A stretch of DNA of 64,000 nt, from NCBI RefSeq assembly GCF_001427145.1, contig NZ_LMGL01000003.1, positions 461,550 through 525,549 of the forward strand, written 5' to 3'. Source of the stretch: Microbacterium sp. Root166 (GTDB taxonomy: Bacteria; Actinomycetota; Actinomycetes; Actinomycetales; Microbacteriaceae). A program made the translations under genes and the position numbers. Within the stretch, counting starts at the first letter, position 1, and every line of letters starts with the position of its first letter. The notes beneath the pieces are model-generated. The model was given only the letters and a program-made list of their open reading frames with translations. It made no database searches and was not told the origin of the DNA. Of the stretch, positions 1-8,802 are shown piece by piece.

Positions 1-96
1 TCCTTCGTCGAGGCGCTCGGACCCGACCTGCGCGAGGTCGACTTCCTTCGCGCGATCCGCGATTTCGCGGACCGGGATCGCCGTTTCGGCAGCTGA
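1..96 (+). CDS. 3' end of an unidentified gene (partial)
   Basis: The reading frame is open from the left edge to a TGA at 94-96 and gives 31 C-terminal residues ending in an Arg/Asp-rich stretch. Codon usage matches the neighbours, with strong third-position GC, so this is very probably the tail of a real gene. Too little is visible to name a family. It ends about 45 nt before the next gene, which appears to have its own promoter. Confidence 0.6.
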   Translation, partial: SFVEALGPDLREVDFLRAIRDFADRDRRFGS

Positions 97-129
97 GACT
101 CACGAACACCGCGCCGAGACCTGGCGTGC

Positions 130-135
130 CAGAAT
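130..135 (+). promoter_or_regulatory. -10 element (CAGAAT) of a leaderless gene
   Basis: CAGAAT lies 6 nt before the GTG at 142. The transcript would therefore begin at or next to that codon, which favours GTG 142 over the in-frame GTG at 136. No convincing -35 is visible. Confidence 0.45.
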
Positions 136-141
136 GTGTCC

Positions 142-1263
142 GTGACGGATCTGGACTCGTATCAGGCGTCGTTCGATGGGGAACCCGGGTATCTCGACTG
201 GGCCGCGTTCGGACCGCTCTCTCCGGCGGTGCGCGCCGAGGCGCAGGCCGACACCGAGCTTCTCGGCTCGGGCCGGCGCTCGAGCATCGAACTCGTCGGC
301 GAGCACATCCGCGAGGCACGCGAGCTGATCGCCGAGCTCATCGGCACGGACGCCTCGCAGGTGGCGCTCCAGCCGTCGACGACGTACGGCCTGATGCAGG
401 CGATCTACGGCCTCGCCGGCGAGCTGCTCGTCGGGCGTGGGGAGTTCCCCAGCCTGACGGTGACGGCCACCCGCGCCTCGGACGCGCTGGGCTCGATCGA
501 CCTGAAGTGGCTGGAGCCGGAGGACGGCTTCATCACCCCGGACGTCGTCCGCGACGCGCTCACGGACGACACGCGCGCCGTCGCGGTCAGCCTCGTCGAC
601 TTCCGCACCGGCTACCGTGCCGACCTCGACGGCATCCGGGACGTGATCGGGGACCGGCTGCTGATCGTCGACGCGATCCAGGGCTTCGGCACGGTCGACG
701 TCGACTACCTGGCCGCCGACGTCGTCTGCAGCAACGGCTACAAGTGGCTGCGGGCAGGCCGCGGCACGGGCTTCGCCTGGTTCAGCGAACGCGCACTGGA
801 GCGCATCGCGCCCGTGCTCTCGGGCTGGTCCGGCACGGACGGGGATCTGCCGGTGGATGTCGTCCCGCTCCCGGCGTCGTCGGCACAGGCCTTCACGGTG
901 AGCGGCTTCGACGCCCTCGCGGCCGCACGTCTGGCGACGTCGCTGCGCGACATCGTCGACGTCGGCGTCGCGACGATCGACGCGGAGCTCTCCGCTCGCA
1001 CGCGCGACGTGATGTTCTTCGCCGACCGCTACGAGGTGCCCGTCCTGACGCCCCGGGATCCGGAGCGCCGCGGCGGGATCGTGACGCTCGCGCCCGCCCC
1101 CCAGGACACCGCTCCGCTCGCGGCATCCCTCACCAACCACGGCCTGTCGGTCACCGTGCGCAACGGGCTCGTGCGCGTGTCGCCGCACGTGGGCACCGGC
1201 GCCGACACCCTGCGCCTGTTCGGCGACGCGCTCGCAGCGTTCTCGTCGACGCGCGTCTGGTGA
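142..1263 (+). CDS. Class V aminotransferase family protein (PLP-dependent)
   Basis: This 373-residue protein has the fold type I pattern of the cysteine desulfurase/isopenicillin N epimerase-like class V aminotransferases. Visible are an N-terminal YLDWAAFGPLS segment, a QPSTTYGLM cofactor-contact segment near residue 80, an Asp-Ala-Ile-Gln-Gly-Phe-Gly stretch, and SNGYKWL with Lys201 as the likely Schiff-base lysine. The reaction cannot be told from sequence. It lacks the C-terminal catalytic cysteine loop typical of NifS desulfurases, so cysteine desulfurase activity is unlikely. GTG 142 is chosen because a CAGAAT box sits 6 nt upstream; GTG 136 is the alternative. It is monocistronic, 182 nt before phoH. 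Confidence 0.8.
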   Translation: MTDLDSYQASFDGEPGYLDWAAFGPLSPAVRAEAQADTELLGSGRRSSIELVGEHIREARELIAELIGTDASQVALQPSTTYGLMQAIYGLAGELLVGRGEFPSLTVTATRASDALGSIDLKWLEPEDGFITPDVVRDALTDDTRAVAVSLVDFRTGYRADLDGIRDVIGDRLLIVDAIQGFGTVDVDYLAADVVCSNGYKWLRAGRGTGFAWFSERALERIAPVLSGWSGTDGDLPVDVVPLPASSAQAFTVSGFDALAAARLATSLRDIVDVGVATIDAELSARTRDVMFFADRYEVPVLTPRDPERRGGIVTLAPAPQDTAPLAASLTNHGLSVTVRNGLVRVSPHVGTGADTLRLFGDALAAFSSTRVW

Positions 1264-1383
1264 GGCACCCGGAGTTCACCCGCGCTTAATGCGGATTCCG
1301 CGTGTCGGCGACGGCGGTGTCGGCGGTGAGTCGTACGTTCATCACATCGGGCAAGGTGTCCGTTCGAGTCGGCCATCAGGATC

Positions 1384-1412
1384 ACGACTCGTGACCCAGG
1401 TCGACTCGTGAC
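1384..1412 (+). promoter_or_regulatory. Direct repeat upstream of phoH, possible operator
   Basis: The 11-mer CGACTCGTGAC occurs twice, at 1385-1395 and 1402-1412, with starts 17 nt apart. The first copy is embedded in CACGACTCGTG, itself palindromic around a central C. The pair is followed by a short hairpin (CCGGGT/ACCCGG, about 1416-1431) just before the PhoH start. This could be a repressor site or a 5' UTR structure. Confidence 0.35.
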
Positions 1413-1445
1413 TGCCGGGTTCTCCACCCGGGGCGGGAGTGGGTT

Positions 1446-2801
1446 GTGACCACACGAGCACCACACAAGCAGCGCAGTCAGGATGTCGAGCAGACGGGTG
1501 ACCTGGATCAGGATCTGCGCACCTACGTCCTCGACACATCGGTGCTGCTGAGCGATCCGCGGGCGTTCTTCCGCTTCGCCGAGCACAACGTCGTGATCCC
1601 GGTCGTGGTGATCACCGAGCTCGAAGGAAAGCGGCACGATCCCGAGATCGGCTACTTCGCGCGTCAGGCGCTGCGCCATCTCGACGAGCTGCGCGTCGAG
1701 CACGGTCGCCTCGACTTCCCGGTGCCGGTGGGCGAAGGCGGCACGCTGCGCGTGGAGCTCAACAACACCGACGCCTCGGTCCTCCCGTCCGGCATGCGGC
1801 TCGGCGACAACGACAGCCGCATCCTCGCGGTCGCCATGCATCTCGCTTCGGACGGCCAAGAGGTCACCGTCGTCTCCAAGGACCTCCCGATGCGCGTGAA
1901 GGCCGCCTCACTCGGCGTCAGCGCCGAGGAGTACCTGGCCGAGCAGGCCGTGGACTCCGGCTGGACCGGCATCGCCACGATCGACGTATCGGGCGACGAC
2001 ATCAGCGATCTGTACGAGAGCGAGGTCGCCAGCAGCGAGGACGTGCGCGGGATGCCGGTCAACACCGGGCTCATCATCCATTCCGAGCGGGGCTCGGCGC
2101 TGGGTCGCGTGATCGGCGACGGCGAGTTCAAGCTCGTCCGCGGCGACCGCGAGGTCTTCGGACTCCACGGACGCTCGGCCGAGCAGCGCATCGCGATCGA
2201 CCTGCTGCTGGACCCGGAGGTCGGCATCGTCTCGCTCGGCGGGCGCGCCGGCACCGGCAAGTCGGCCCTCGCCCTGTGCGCGGCGCTGGACGCGGTGCTC
2301 GAGCGGCAGCAGCAGCGCAAGATCATCGTGTTCCGTCCGCTGTTCGCGGTGGGCGGTCAGGAGCTCGGTTACCTGCCCGGCGACGCGCAGGAGAAGATGG
2401 GCCCGTGGGGTCAGGCGGTCTTCGACACCCTCGGCTCGGTGGTCTCCTCCAACGTGCTCGAAGAGGTCGTCGAGCGCGGGCTGCTCGAGGTGCTGCCGCT
2501 CACGCACATCCGCGGTCGCTCGCTGCACGACGCGTTCGTGATCGTCGACGAGGCGCAGTCGCTCGAGCGCAACGTTCTTCTCACCGTCCTCAGCCGCATC
2601 GGGCAGAACTCGCGGGTTGTGCTCACCCACGACGTCGGTCAGCGTGACAACCTCCGGGTCGGCCGCCACGACGGCGTCGCCTCGGTCATCGAGACGCTGA
2701 AGAACCACAGCCTGTTCGGGCACGTGACGCTGATGCGCTCCGAGCGCTCGGCGATCGCCGCACTGGTGACGGAACTGCTCGAGGCGGGCGAGCTCGCCTG
2801 A
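1446..2801 (+). CDS. PIN-PhoH fusion (PhoH2-type ATPase/RNase)
   Basis: This 451-residue protein joins an N-terminal PIN nuclease domain (about residues 25-165) to a C-terminal PhoH ATPase domain (about 235-450). The PIN acidic residues include Asp30 in YVLDTSVL and the later DNDSRI and SKD segments. The Walker A motif GRAGTGKS is at 266-273, and FVIVDEAQ is the Walker B. In mycobacteria PhoH2 proteins of this layout are reported as sequence-specific RNA helicases/ribonucleases, sometimes paired with a small upstream antitoxin. No clear antitoxin ORF is seen in the 182 nt upstream, so this copy looks solitary. The start is GTG 1446 with GGGAG ten bases upstream. A perfect hairpin follows the stop. 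Confidence 0.9.
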   Translation: MTTRAPHKQRSQDVEQTGDLDQDLRTYVLDTSVLLSDPRAFFRFAEHNVVIPVVVITELEGKRHDPEIGYFARQALRHLDELRVEHGRLDFPVPVGEGGTLRVELNNTDASVLPSGMRLGDNDSRILAVAMHLASDGQEVTVVSKDLPMRVKAASLGVSAEEYLAEQAVDSGWTGIATIDVSGDDISDLYESEVASSEDVRGMPVNTGLIIHSERGSALGRVIGDGEFKLVRGDREVFGLHGRSAEQRIAIDLLLDPEVGIVSLGGRAGTGKSALALCAALDAVLERQQQRKIIVFRPLFAVGGQELGYLPGDAQEKMGPWGQAVFDTLGSVVSSNVLEEVVERGLLEVLPLTHIRGRSLHDAFVIVDEAQSLERNVLLTVLSRIGQNSRVVLTHDVGQRDNLRVGRHDGVASVIETLKNHSLFGHVTLMRSERSAIAALVTELLEAGELA

Positions 2802-2805
2802 TCAT

Positions 2806-2842
2806 CCGAAGGGGCCGGGATGCCGCATCCCGGCCCCTTCGG
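2806..2842 (+). terminator. Rho-independent-like hairpin after phoH
   Basis: Perfect 17-bp arms (2806-2822 and 2826-2842) close a 3-nt loop five bases after the phoH stop. There is no U-tract, as is common in high-GC actinobacteria. The tip of the stem is built from GGATG/CATCC. Confidence 0.75.
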
Positions 2843-2926
2843 CATGCTCGTCGCGCATATCCGGGCCGCCGGGAATGAGAAGAGTCTCATGCCGGGCAGG
2901 CCAGTGACGGCTCCGACTCTGTCACG

Positions 2927-3553
2927 ATGGATGAGGTGCGATTCGGCAACGGTGAGGATGGCAGAGCGGTGGAAGGGCGCGCGCGACTCGCGATCGGCGG
3001 GGCCGGTACGGTCATGGCCAGTATCGCTGTCGTCTGCGCCGTGGCCTTCACGAACTCCGTCGCGCTCGCCGACTCTCCGGCGACGCCGGTGACGGCTCCT
3101 CGGATCACCGTTCCCTCATCGGGCGAGACTTCGCCGACGCGTCCCCTCGCAGACGCGGGCCAGCAGGTTCCGACGCCGGCGCCGATCGCGGTCACGGTGG
3201 AGGCGCCCGCCCCCGAGGTCCTCAACGCCGGCGGTGACGAGACATCCCTGTCCGCCGATGCTCCGGCTGCTGAGACGCCTGACGGCGCGGGGCCCGGGAC
3301 GCCGGCTGTCCCGCCCGGCAAGCCTGACGTCCCGCCCGGCAAACCGGATGCGCCAGGGCAGGGCCCGGGAGACCAGCAGCAGCGCCCCGGCGGCGGCACG
3401 GACCCGAAAGCCCCTGGCGAGGCCGAGCTGCAGGGCTCCGACGATTCCGGCCGGAGGATGGCGATCTCGGAGGCACCGGTGAAGCCCGTGCCACCCGGGC
3501 AGGCCAAGAAAGACGACCGATCCCGCGACTCCGCGGAGCGACGCGATCGGTGA
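2927..3553 (+). CDS. Pro/Gly-rich membrane-anchored or secreted protein
   Basis: This 208-residue protein of unknown function starts with a short charged segment, followed by one hydrophobic helix at about residues 24-47 (AIGGAGTVMASIAVVCAVAF) that could be a signal anchor. The rest is low complexity, rich in Pro, Ala, Gly and Asp, with a repeated unit PPGKPDV/PPGKPDA near residues 125-140 and a very basic C-terminus (KKDDRSRDSAERRDR). It is likely extracytoplasmic and disordered. ATG 2927 has a weak GACTCT box six bases upstream. It ends at a hairpin shared with the convergent two-component operon. I recognise no family. Confidence 0.65.
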   Translation: MDEVRFGNGEDGRAVEGRARLAIGGAGTVMASIAVVCAVAFTNSVALADSPATPVTAPRITVPSSGETSPTRPLADAGQQVPTPAPIAVTVEAPAPEVLNAGGDETSLSADAPAAETPDGAGPGTPAVPPGKPDVPPGKPDAPGQGPGDQQQRPGGGTDPKAPGEAELQGSDDSGRRMAISEAPVKPVPPGQAKKDDRSRDSAERRDR

Positions 3554-3584
3554 TCGGCCGGAGCCCCCACTCCGGCTGTTCCCA

Positions 3585-3612
3585 GCCCCCGGCGGCCCCC
3601 ACCGCCGGGGGC
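3585..3612. terminator. Bidirectional terminator hairpin
   Basis: GCCCCCGGCGG (3585-3595) pairs perfectly with CCGCCGGGGGC (3602-3612) across a 6-nt loop. It lies between the convergent ends of the Pro/Gly-rich gene and the response regulator. Confidence 0.75.
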
Positions 3613-3628
3613 TTCCTCGTGGGCGAGG

Positions 3629-4285
3629 TCACTCCCAGCGGTAGCCGGCGCCGCGAACGGTGACGATGTGCTCCGGGCCGAGCTTGCCGCGGAGATACCG
3701 CACGTACACGTCGACCACGTTCGAGCCCGGATCGAAGTCCAGGCCCCAGACGCGGCTGAGCAGGAGTTCGCGGCTGAGCACGCGTCCGGGGTTGCGCAGG
3801 AACTGCTCCGCCAGCGCGAACTCTCGGGCGGACAGGTCGACCTCGCGGTCGTCGACCGTGGCGCGTCGGGCCAGGATGTCGAGCATCACGTTGCCGTGCG
3901 AGACCGACACCCCGATCGCGGGGCTGGTCTCGCGCAGCCGTGAGCGCACCCGGGCGAGCAGCTCCTCGAAGGTGAACGGCTTCGGCATGTAGTCGTTCGC
4001 ACCCGAGTCGAGGCCCTCGACGGTGTCACGCGTGCTCGAACGGGCGGTGAGCATGATCACCGGCACGGCCGAGCCGCGTGACCGGAGCTCGCGCAGCACC
4101 TCGAAGCCGTCCATCGTGGGCAGTCCGACATCGAGCAGCACGAGGTCGGCATCGCCGCGCAGTGCGGCGGCGAGGCCTGCGGCGCCGTCCTCGATCACGA
4201 CGGTCTCGTACCCCGCGTTCTCGAGGCCGCGGCTCACGAAGGAGGCGATGCGCGGCTCATCTTCGACGATGAGGATCTTGGTCAT
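3629..4285 (-). CDS. OmpR/PhoB-family response regulator
   Basis: This 218-residue DNA-binding response regulator begins MTKILIVEDEPRI. The receiver domain (1-118) has acidic pocket residues Glu8/Asp9/Glu10, phospho-acceptor Asp52 in LVLLDVGLP, and the conserved Lys in MPKPFTF near 102. The C-terminal winged helix (about 125-218) carries the DLSAREFALAEQFLRNPG and VDVYVRYLRGKLG segments typical of OmpR/PhoB. Its ATG overlaps the stop... of the kinase reads TGA inside the same ATGA, so the two are translationally coupled. It belongs to the MprA/PrrA/TcrA-like branch common in actinobacteria. The target genes and signal cannot be inferred from the neighbourhood. Confidence 0.92.
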   Translation of the reverse strand: MTKILIVEDEPRIASFVSRGLENAGYETVVIEDGAAGLAAALRGDADLVLLDVGLPTMDGFEVLRELRSRGSAVPVIMLTARSSTRDTVEGLDSGANDYMPKPFTFEELLARVRSRLRETSPAIGVSVSHGNVMLDILARRATVDDREVDLSAREFALAEQFLRNPGRVLSRELLLSRVWGLDFDPGSNVVDVYVRYLRGKLGPEHIVTVRGAGYRWE

Positions 4286-5790
4286 GCCTTCGCCTCTCGT
4301 TGCAGGACGTCGCCCGCCCGCACCGGTGCCGGGAGCTCGGCGGCGGTCGGGGGGAGATGGATGGTGAAGGTCGCGCCGCCGCCGGGTGTGTCGGTCACCG
4401 TGCACGAGCCCCCGTGGCCCTTGGCGATCGCATCGACGATGGCGAGGCCGAGGCCCGACCCTCCGACCGACCGCTTGCCCTCGGCGCGGTCGAAGCGCCG
4501 GAAGATGCGATGTCGGGAAGCGGGAGGGATGCCGGGCCCGTGGTCCCGGACCCACAGATGGGCGCCGTCGGCTGCCAGCGTGCTGCCGATTTCGATGGGC
4601 GCGCCCACGGCGGTGTACTTGGCCGCGTTGTCGGCGAGCTGCAGCCAAGCCTGCAGGAGCCGGTCGGGATCGCCGCGCACCACGCCCTGCGCGTGCGCCT
4701 CGACGCTCCACGTGTGCCCGGGGATCACCGCGACGAGCTCGCCGACGCGGGCGGTGAGCGACTCGAGGTCGACATCGCTGACGGCGTAGGAGTCCGCCTC
4801 GGCCGCGGCCAGCAGGTCGATGTCCTCCACCAGGCGTGCGAGCCGGTCGAGTTCGGCGATGCCGATCTCGCGCGCCGAGGCGGCGTCGCCGGCGTCGCGC
4901 GGATCCATGAGCTCGAGATGGCCGCGCACGATCGTGATGGGCGTCTTGAGCTCGTGGCGCACGTCGTCCAGGAGCTGGCGCTGCACGTCGACGGAGCCTT
5001 CGATGCGGTCCAGCATCGAGTTCACGGTGCGCGAGAGGTCGGAGATGTCGTCGTTGCCCTGCGTGGACAGGCGCGGAGAGAGGTCGGTGATCGAGATGGC
5101 GTCGGCGGTCTCGCGCATGAGGCGGATGGGGGAGAGGAGCCGGCCGGTCACGAACCATCCGACGAACCCGATCGCCACCAAGACCACCAGGGCGGCCAGC
5201 ACGTAGGTCGCCATCGCAGCGGTCACCGGCTCGAGCTCGGCGCCGAGGTTGACGGCGCGCACGTAGACGCCGGACTGACCGTCTTCCTCCATCTCGACCG
5301 GGATCGCGATGTACCGTAGCGAGCCGTCGTCGGTGACGGCCGTGCCGATGCGCGTCTCGCCGTCGGCGGTGTCGCGGACGGCCCGCTCGATGAGTGCCGC
5401 GTCGTCGGAGATGTCGAATCCCGACAGGGTCGCGGGCTTGTAGCGCGCCGTTCCGTCGATGATCGCGACCGAGGCCTCGTTGCGCCCCGGAACCAGCCGC
5501 GCGACGGCATCGTGCAGGTACTCGGCGACCGATTCGTAGCGGTCGATGTCCAGCGTCTCGCTGGCCGTCGCCGCCCCCACATCGTCTGCGGCGGGCGTCG
5601 ACGCGCCCGATGCGACCGTCTGCAGGCTCTCGACCTGCGTCTCGAGCCGCTGGTCGACCTCGGCGAGCACCCGTTCGCGCTGCACCAGGAAGGTCACGCT
5701 GCCGACGATCGCCAGTCCCACGCACGCCACGGCGAGGATCGCAGCGAGGATCCTCACCTGGGCCGGGATCGGCCGCGACGAACGGGTCAT
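4282..5790 (-). CDS. Membrane sensor histidine kinase
   Basis: This 502-residue kinase is the partner of the downstream regulator. Two transmembrane helices (about 12-35 and 194-214) flank an extracytoplasmic sensor region of roughly 155 residues. A HAMP linker (about 215-268) follows, then the H-box DVRHELKTPIT with His279. The ATPase domain shows the N-box (LADNAAKYT) and G-boxes DHGPGIP and GGSGLGLAI. ATG 5790 is preferred because the hydrophobic helix follows directly and GATAAT lies six bases upstream; frames extending further upstream run into fumC. It overlaps the regulator by 4 nt (ATGA). Confidence 0.92.
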   Translation of the reverse strand: MTRSSRPIPAQVRILAAILAVACVGLAIVGSVTFLVQRERVLAEVDQRLETQVESLQTVASGASTPAADDVGAATASETLDIDRYESVAEYLHDAVARLVPGRNEASVAIIDGTARYKPATLSGFDISDDAALIERAVRDTADGETRIGTAVTDDGSLRYIAIPVEMEEDGQSGVYVRAVNLGAELEPVTAAMATYVLAALVVLVAIGFVGWFVTGRLLSPIRLMRETADAISITDLSPRLSTQGNDDISDLSRTVNSMLDRIEGSVDVQRQLLDDVRHELKTPITIVRGHLELMDPRDAGDAASAREIGIAELDRLARLVEDIDLLAAAEADSYAVSDVDLESLTARVGELVAVIPGHTWSVEAHAQGVVRGDPDRLLQAWLQLADNAAKYTAVGAPIEIGSTLAADGAHLWVRDHGPGIPPASRHRIFRRFDRAEGKRSVGGSGLGLAIVDAIAKGHGGSCTVTDTPGGGATFTIHLPPTAAELPAPVRAGDVLQREAKA

Positions 5791-5796
5791 CCCCTG

Positions 5797-5802
5797 ATTA
5801 TC
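5797..5802 (-). promoter_or_regulatory. -10 element (GATAAT) for the two-component operon
   Basis: GATAAT on the minus strand is followed by CAGGGG and then the kinase ATG at 5790. This gives a leaderless or very short-leader transcript. The two-component genes would be expressed separately from fumC, which ends only 47 nt upstream. Confidence 0.45.
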
Positions 5803-5837
5803 CTGCCGGGAGGCCTCCGGCGGCACGGGCGCTGCGA

Positions 5838-7232
5838 TCAGCCCGGGTGCGTCATCGAGAGCAGGTCGAGCTTCTCGTCCAGCTGCTCGAGCGTGAGCTC
5901 GCCGCGATCGACGTAACCGAGGTCGATGACGGCCTCCCGCACGGTGATGCCCTGCGACACCGAGTGCTTGGCGATCTTGGCCGCGGCCTCGTAGCCGATC
6001 AGCTTGTTCAGCGGCGTGACGATGGACGGCGACATCCCTGCGTAGGCGGCGGCGCGCTCGACGTTGGCCTCGAGGCCGTCGATCGTCTTGTCGGCGAGCA
6101 GGCGCGAGGCGTTCGCGAGCAGGCTGATCGACTCGAGCACGGCGGTGCCCATGACGGGGATCGCGACGTTGAGCTCGAACGAGCCCGACGCGCCGGCCCA
6201 GGCGACCGTGGCGTCGTTGCCGATGACGCGGGCGCACACCATGAGCGTCGCCTCGGGCACCACCGGGTTGACCTTGCCGGGCATGATGGAGGAGCCGGGC
6301 TGCAGGTCGGGGATGTGGAGTTCGCCGAGGCCGGTGTTCGGGCCGGAGCCCATCCACCGGATGTCGTTGTTGATCTTGGTGAGCGAGACCGCGATGGTGC
6401 GCAGGGCGCCGGATGCTTCGACCAGCCCGTCACGGTTGGCCTGGGCCTCGAAGTGGTCCTTCGCCTCGGTGATGGGCAGCTCGGTGTCCTCGACGATGAG
6501 CTGGATGACCTTCTGCGGGAAGCCCAGCGGGGTGTTGATGCCGGTGCCGACAGCGGTGCCGCCCAGCGGCACCTCGGCGACGCGGGCGAGCACGGACTGC
6601 ACGCGCTCGATGCCCAGGCGCATCTGGCGGGCGTAGCCGCCGAACTCCTGGCCGAGCGTGACCGGGGTCGCGTCCATCAGGTGCGTGCGGCCGGACTTCA
6701 CGACCGACTTCCATGCCTCGGCCTTGGCCTCGAGCGCGACCGCGAGGTGGTCGAGCGCGGGAATGAGGTCGTCGATGAGCTCCTGGGTCACGGCGATGTG
6801 CACGGAGGTGGGAAAGACGTCGTTCGAGGACTGCGACGCGTTGACATGATCGTTCGGGTGCACGGTCCGGCCGAGGTCCTGCGTCGCGAGCGTGGCGAGC
6901 ACCTCGTTCATGTTCATGTTCGACGAGGTGCCGCTGCCGGTCTGGTAGACGTCGATCGGGAACTGATCGGCGTGCTCGCCGGCGATGATCCGGTCCGCGG
7001 CGCGCGCGATCGCGTCGGCGATCTCGCCCTCGAGCGTGCCGAGCTCCTTGTTGGCCAGGGCGGCGGCCTTCTTGATCCGCGCCAGTGCGACGATCTGGGC
7101 CGGCTCGAGGGGGTCGCCCGAGATCGGGAAGTTCTCTACGGCGCGCTGCGTCTGCGCGGCATAGAGCGCGTTCTTGGGCACGCGCACTTCGCCCATGGTG
7201 TCGTGTTCGATGCGGTACTCGGTGTCGGTCAC
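5838..7232 (-). CDS. fumC: Fumarate hydratase class II
   Basis: This 464-residue cytosolic enzyme interconverts fumarate and malate in the TCA cycle. It is the usual length for the iron-independent class II family. The superfamily signature [12 protein letters not shown] is near residue 315, and the active-site region contains [13 protein letters not shown] and [11 protein letters not shown]. The start is GTG 7232, preceded by GGAGGAAC at a normal distance. It is the last gene of the xseA-xseB-DUF4245-carbonic anhydrase-fumC run, separated from the anhydrase by 32 nt. Confidence 0.96.
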   Translation of the reverse strand: MTDTEYRIEHDTMGEVRVPKNALYAAQTQRAVENFPISGDPLEPAQIVALARIKKAAALANKELGTLEGEIADAIARAADRIIAGEHADQFPIDVYQTGSGTSSNMNMNEVLATLATQDLGRTVHPNDHVNASQSSNDVFPTSVHIAVTQELIDDLIPALDHLAVALEAKAEAWKSVVKSGRTHLMDATPVTLGQEFGGYARQMRLGIERVQSVLARVAEVPLGGTAVGTGINTPLGFPQKVIQLIVEDTELPITEAKDHFEAQANRDGLVEASGALRTIAVSLTKINNDIRWMGSGPNTGLGELHIPDLQPGSSIMPGKVNPVVPEATLMVCARVIGNDATVAWAGASGSFELNVAIPVMGTAVLESISLLANASRLLADKTIDGLEANVERAAAYAGMSPSIVTPLNKLIGYEAAAKIAKHSVSQGITVREAVIDLGYVDRGELTLEQLDEKLDLLSMTHPG

Positions 7233-7264
7233 GTCGTTGTTCCTCCGTACAGTGCGAATGTGTG

Positions 7265-7918
7265 TCAGTTGCCCGCGGGCACGTCGCCGACGATGAGGTC
7301 GGGGACAGCAGTGCCTTCGGCGAGTCGGTAGTTGGCGCCCACGATCGCCAGGCGGCCCTCGGCCACCGCGTCGCTGATGAGCTCGGACGAGTGCAGCAGC
7401 TCGCCCACGGTGTCGCGCAAGTGCTCGCGGACGACCTGCTCGTGATCGATCGTCACCGGCGGAACACCCTCGACCGTGCCCTGACGCTGGACGCGCCGGA
7501 CGGCGGGAACGATGGGGGCGATGAGCTTCCAGATGTGCGGCGGGAGGGCCGGGGCATCCGCTCTCGTGCTCTCGATCGCGGCGCTGACGGCGCCGCACTC
7601 GTCGTGGCCGAGCACGATGATCAGCGGCACCTCGAGGACCGCGACGGCGTACTCGAGGCTGCCGATGACGGAGTCCGAGATGACCTGTCCGGCGTTGCGC
7701 ACCACGAAGAGGTCGCCGAGCCCCTGGTCGAAGATGATCTCAGCGGCCAGGCGGGAGTCGGAGCAGCCGAACAGCGCCGCGCGCGGCCGCTGGCCGGTGG
7801 CCAGGTCGTTGCGCCGCTCGACGTCCTGGCGGGGGTGCTTCGGTGCGCCCGCGATGAACCGCTCGTTGCCCCGGACCATCTCGTGCCACACCTTGCGGGG
7901 CGAGGGGTGCTCGCTCAC
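7265..7918 (-). CDS. Beta-class carbonic anhydrase
   Basis: This 217-residue zinc enzyme interconverts CO2 and bicarbonate. The beta-class zinc site is complete: Cys52 with the Asp54-Arg56 dyad (GCSDSR), then His105 and Cys108 (GHDECGA). It is a soluble plant/bacterial-type protein with no signal peptide. The GTG start overlaps the upstream DUF4245 stop (GTGA), so the pair is translationally coupled. Its place beside fumC is consistent with supplying bicarbonate to anaplerotic metabolism, but that is inference. Confidence 0.93.
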   Translation of the reverse strand: MSEHPSPRKVWHEMVRGNERFIAGAPKHPRQDVERRNDLATGQRPRAALFGCSDSRLAAEIIFDQGLGDLFVVRNAGQVISDSVIGSLEYAVAVLEVPLIIVLGHDECGAVSAAIESTRADAPALPPHIWKLIAPIVPAVRRVQRQGTVEGVPPVTIDHEQVVREHLRDTVGELLHSSELISDAVAEGRLAIVGANYRLAEGTAVPDLIVGDVPAGN

Positions 7919-8553
7919 TCGGCCTCCTTGCGCAGCTCGAGGATCTGCGCCGCGACGGCGGACGCGGCCTCCTCGAGCACCTTCTCGTCTGCCTTGCCGT
8001 AGATCAGGATCGTGTCGTCGCCGGCCTGCGTGGCCAGGGCTGCGGACACGTTGCCCGCCCGCGAGGGGTCGGGGATGTCGTAGCGGTCCCACGTGACGCC
8101 GTCGACCGTCACGGTGCCGTCGACGCTGGCGCCCGAGAGCATGCGCGTCGGCCATGCCGGATCGGCGTCGAAGCCCTGCGCGACGCGGAGGAACCAGGTG
8201 TCGGCGGCGTAGACGATCGTCCAGGCGCGGGGGCCGTCGCCTTCGACTCGGGCGACGTTGACCCGCCAGTCGTCGGGGGCGTCGGGTGCGATGATCGGCC
8301 GGCCCTCGGCCGACGCGACCTGCTCGGCGACGGCGGCGACGTCGATGGGCTCCTGCTCGGGCGGCGTGCCGCGCGGCACGGCGAAGATGATGACGATCAC
8401 GACGGCGATGGTCACGATCAGCGCCGCGATCAGGTTGCGCGTGTTCTGGCTCTCGCGGTGGACCCGCGAGGACTCGGCCTTGCGCTCAGCCGTCTCGCCG
8501 GGAGTCTCCGGGCGGCCGAGCTCGGCGACGATGCGGGGCGACTTCGCCATCAT
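7915..8553 (-). CDS. DUF4245-family membrane-anchored protein
   Basis: This 212-residue protein has an N-terminal cytoplasmic segment, a single transmembrane helix at about 41-60 (LIAALIVTIAVVIVIIFAVP) and an external domain of about 150 residues containing APDDWRVN and TWFLRVAQGF segments. That layout matches the actinobacterial DUF4245 family, usually found beside exonuclease VII and fumarase/FBPase genes, as here. The function is unknown. The ATG overlaps the xseB stop (ATGA); a second in-frame ATG follows at once at 8550. It is coupled by GTGA to the carbonic anhydrase. Confidence 0.8.
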   Translation of the reverse strand: MMAKSPRIVAELGRPETPGETAERKAESSRVHRESQNTRNLIAALIVTIAVVIVIIFAVPRGTPPEQEPIDVAAVAEQVASAEGRPIIAPDAPDDWRVNVARVEGDGPRAWTIVYAADTWFLRVAQGFDADPAWPTRMLSGASVDGTVTVDGVTWDRYDIPDPSRAGNVSAALATQAGDDTILIYGKADEKVLEEAASAVAAQILELRKEAE

Positions 8554-8801
8554 GCGCCCTCGGCGGCGCCGGTCTCGGCGGACGAGCGGGCGGCGTCGAG
8601 GCGGCGCTTGGCGCCGAGCAGCCACTCGTCGCAGCGAGCGGCCAGGGCCTCACCGCGCTCCCACAGGGCCAGCGACTGCTCGAGGGTCGGCGCGCCCTGC
8701 TCGAGCTCTGCGACCACGCGCACGAGCTCGTCGCGCGCCTGCTCGAACGAGAGGGCGGCGACGTCGGGGGCGGCCTGCCTCGACTCGGTCATACCGTCCA
8801 T
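8550..8801 (-). CDS. xseB: Exodeoxyribonuclease VII small subunit
   Basis: This 83-residue helical protein is the small regulatory subunit of exonuclease VII, which degrades single-stranded DNA to acid-soluble oligonucleotides with XseA. The family pattern SFEQARDELVRVVAELEQG...TLEQSLALWERGEAL is plain, and the length fits. ATG 8801 is one base after the xseA stop; the in-frame ATG at 8792 (MTESRQ) is an equally possible start. The stop overlaps the start of the DUF4245 gene. Confidence 0.93.
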   Translation of the reverse strand: MDGMTESRQAAPDVAALSFEQARDELVRVVAELEQGAPTLEQSLALWERGEALAARCDEWLLGAKRRLDAARSSAETGAAEGA

Positions 8802-8802
8802 C

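Noticed and set aside
142..1263. Cysteine desulfurase function for the class V aminotransferase
   Set aside because: It lacks the SSGSAC-type catalytic cysteine loop that is clear in the NadS-like protein at 44767-45903.
3629..5725. A 698-codon minus-strand frame spanning both two-component genes
   Set aside because: Only the last 218 residues look like protein (the response regulator). The upstream part is an out-of-frame reading of the kinase. The true start is the ATG at 4285.
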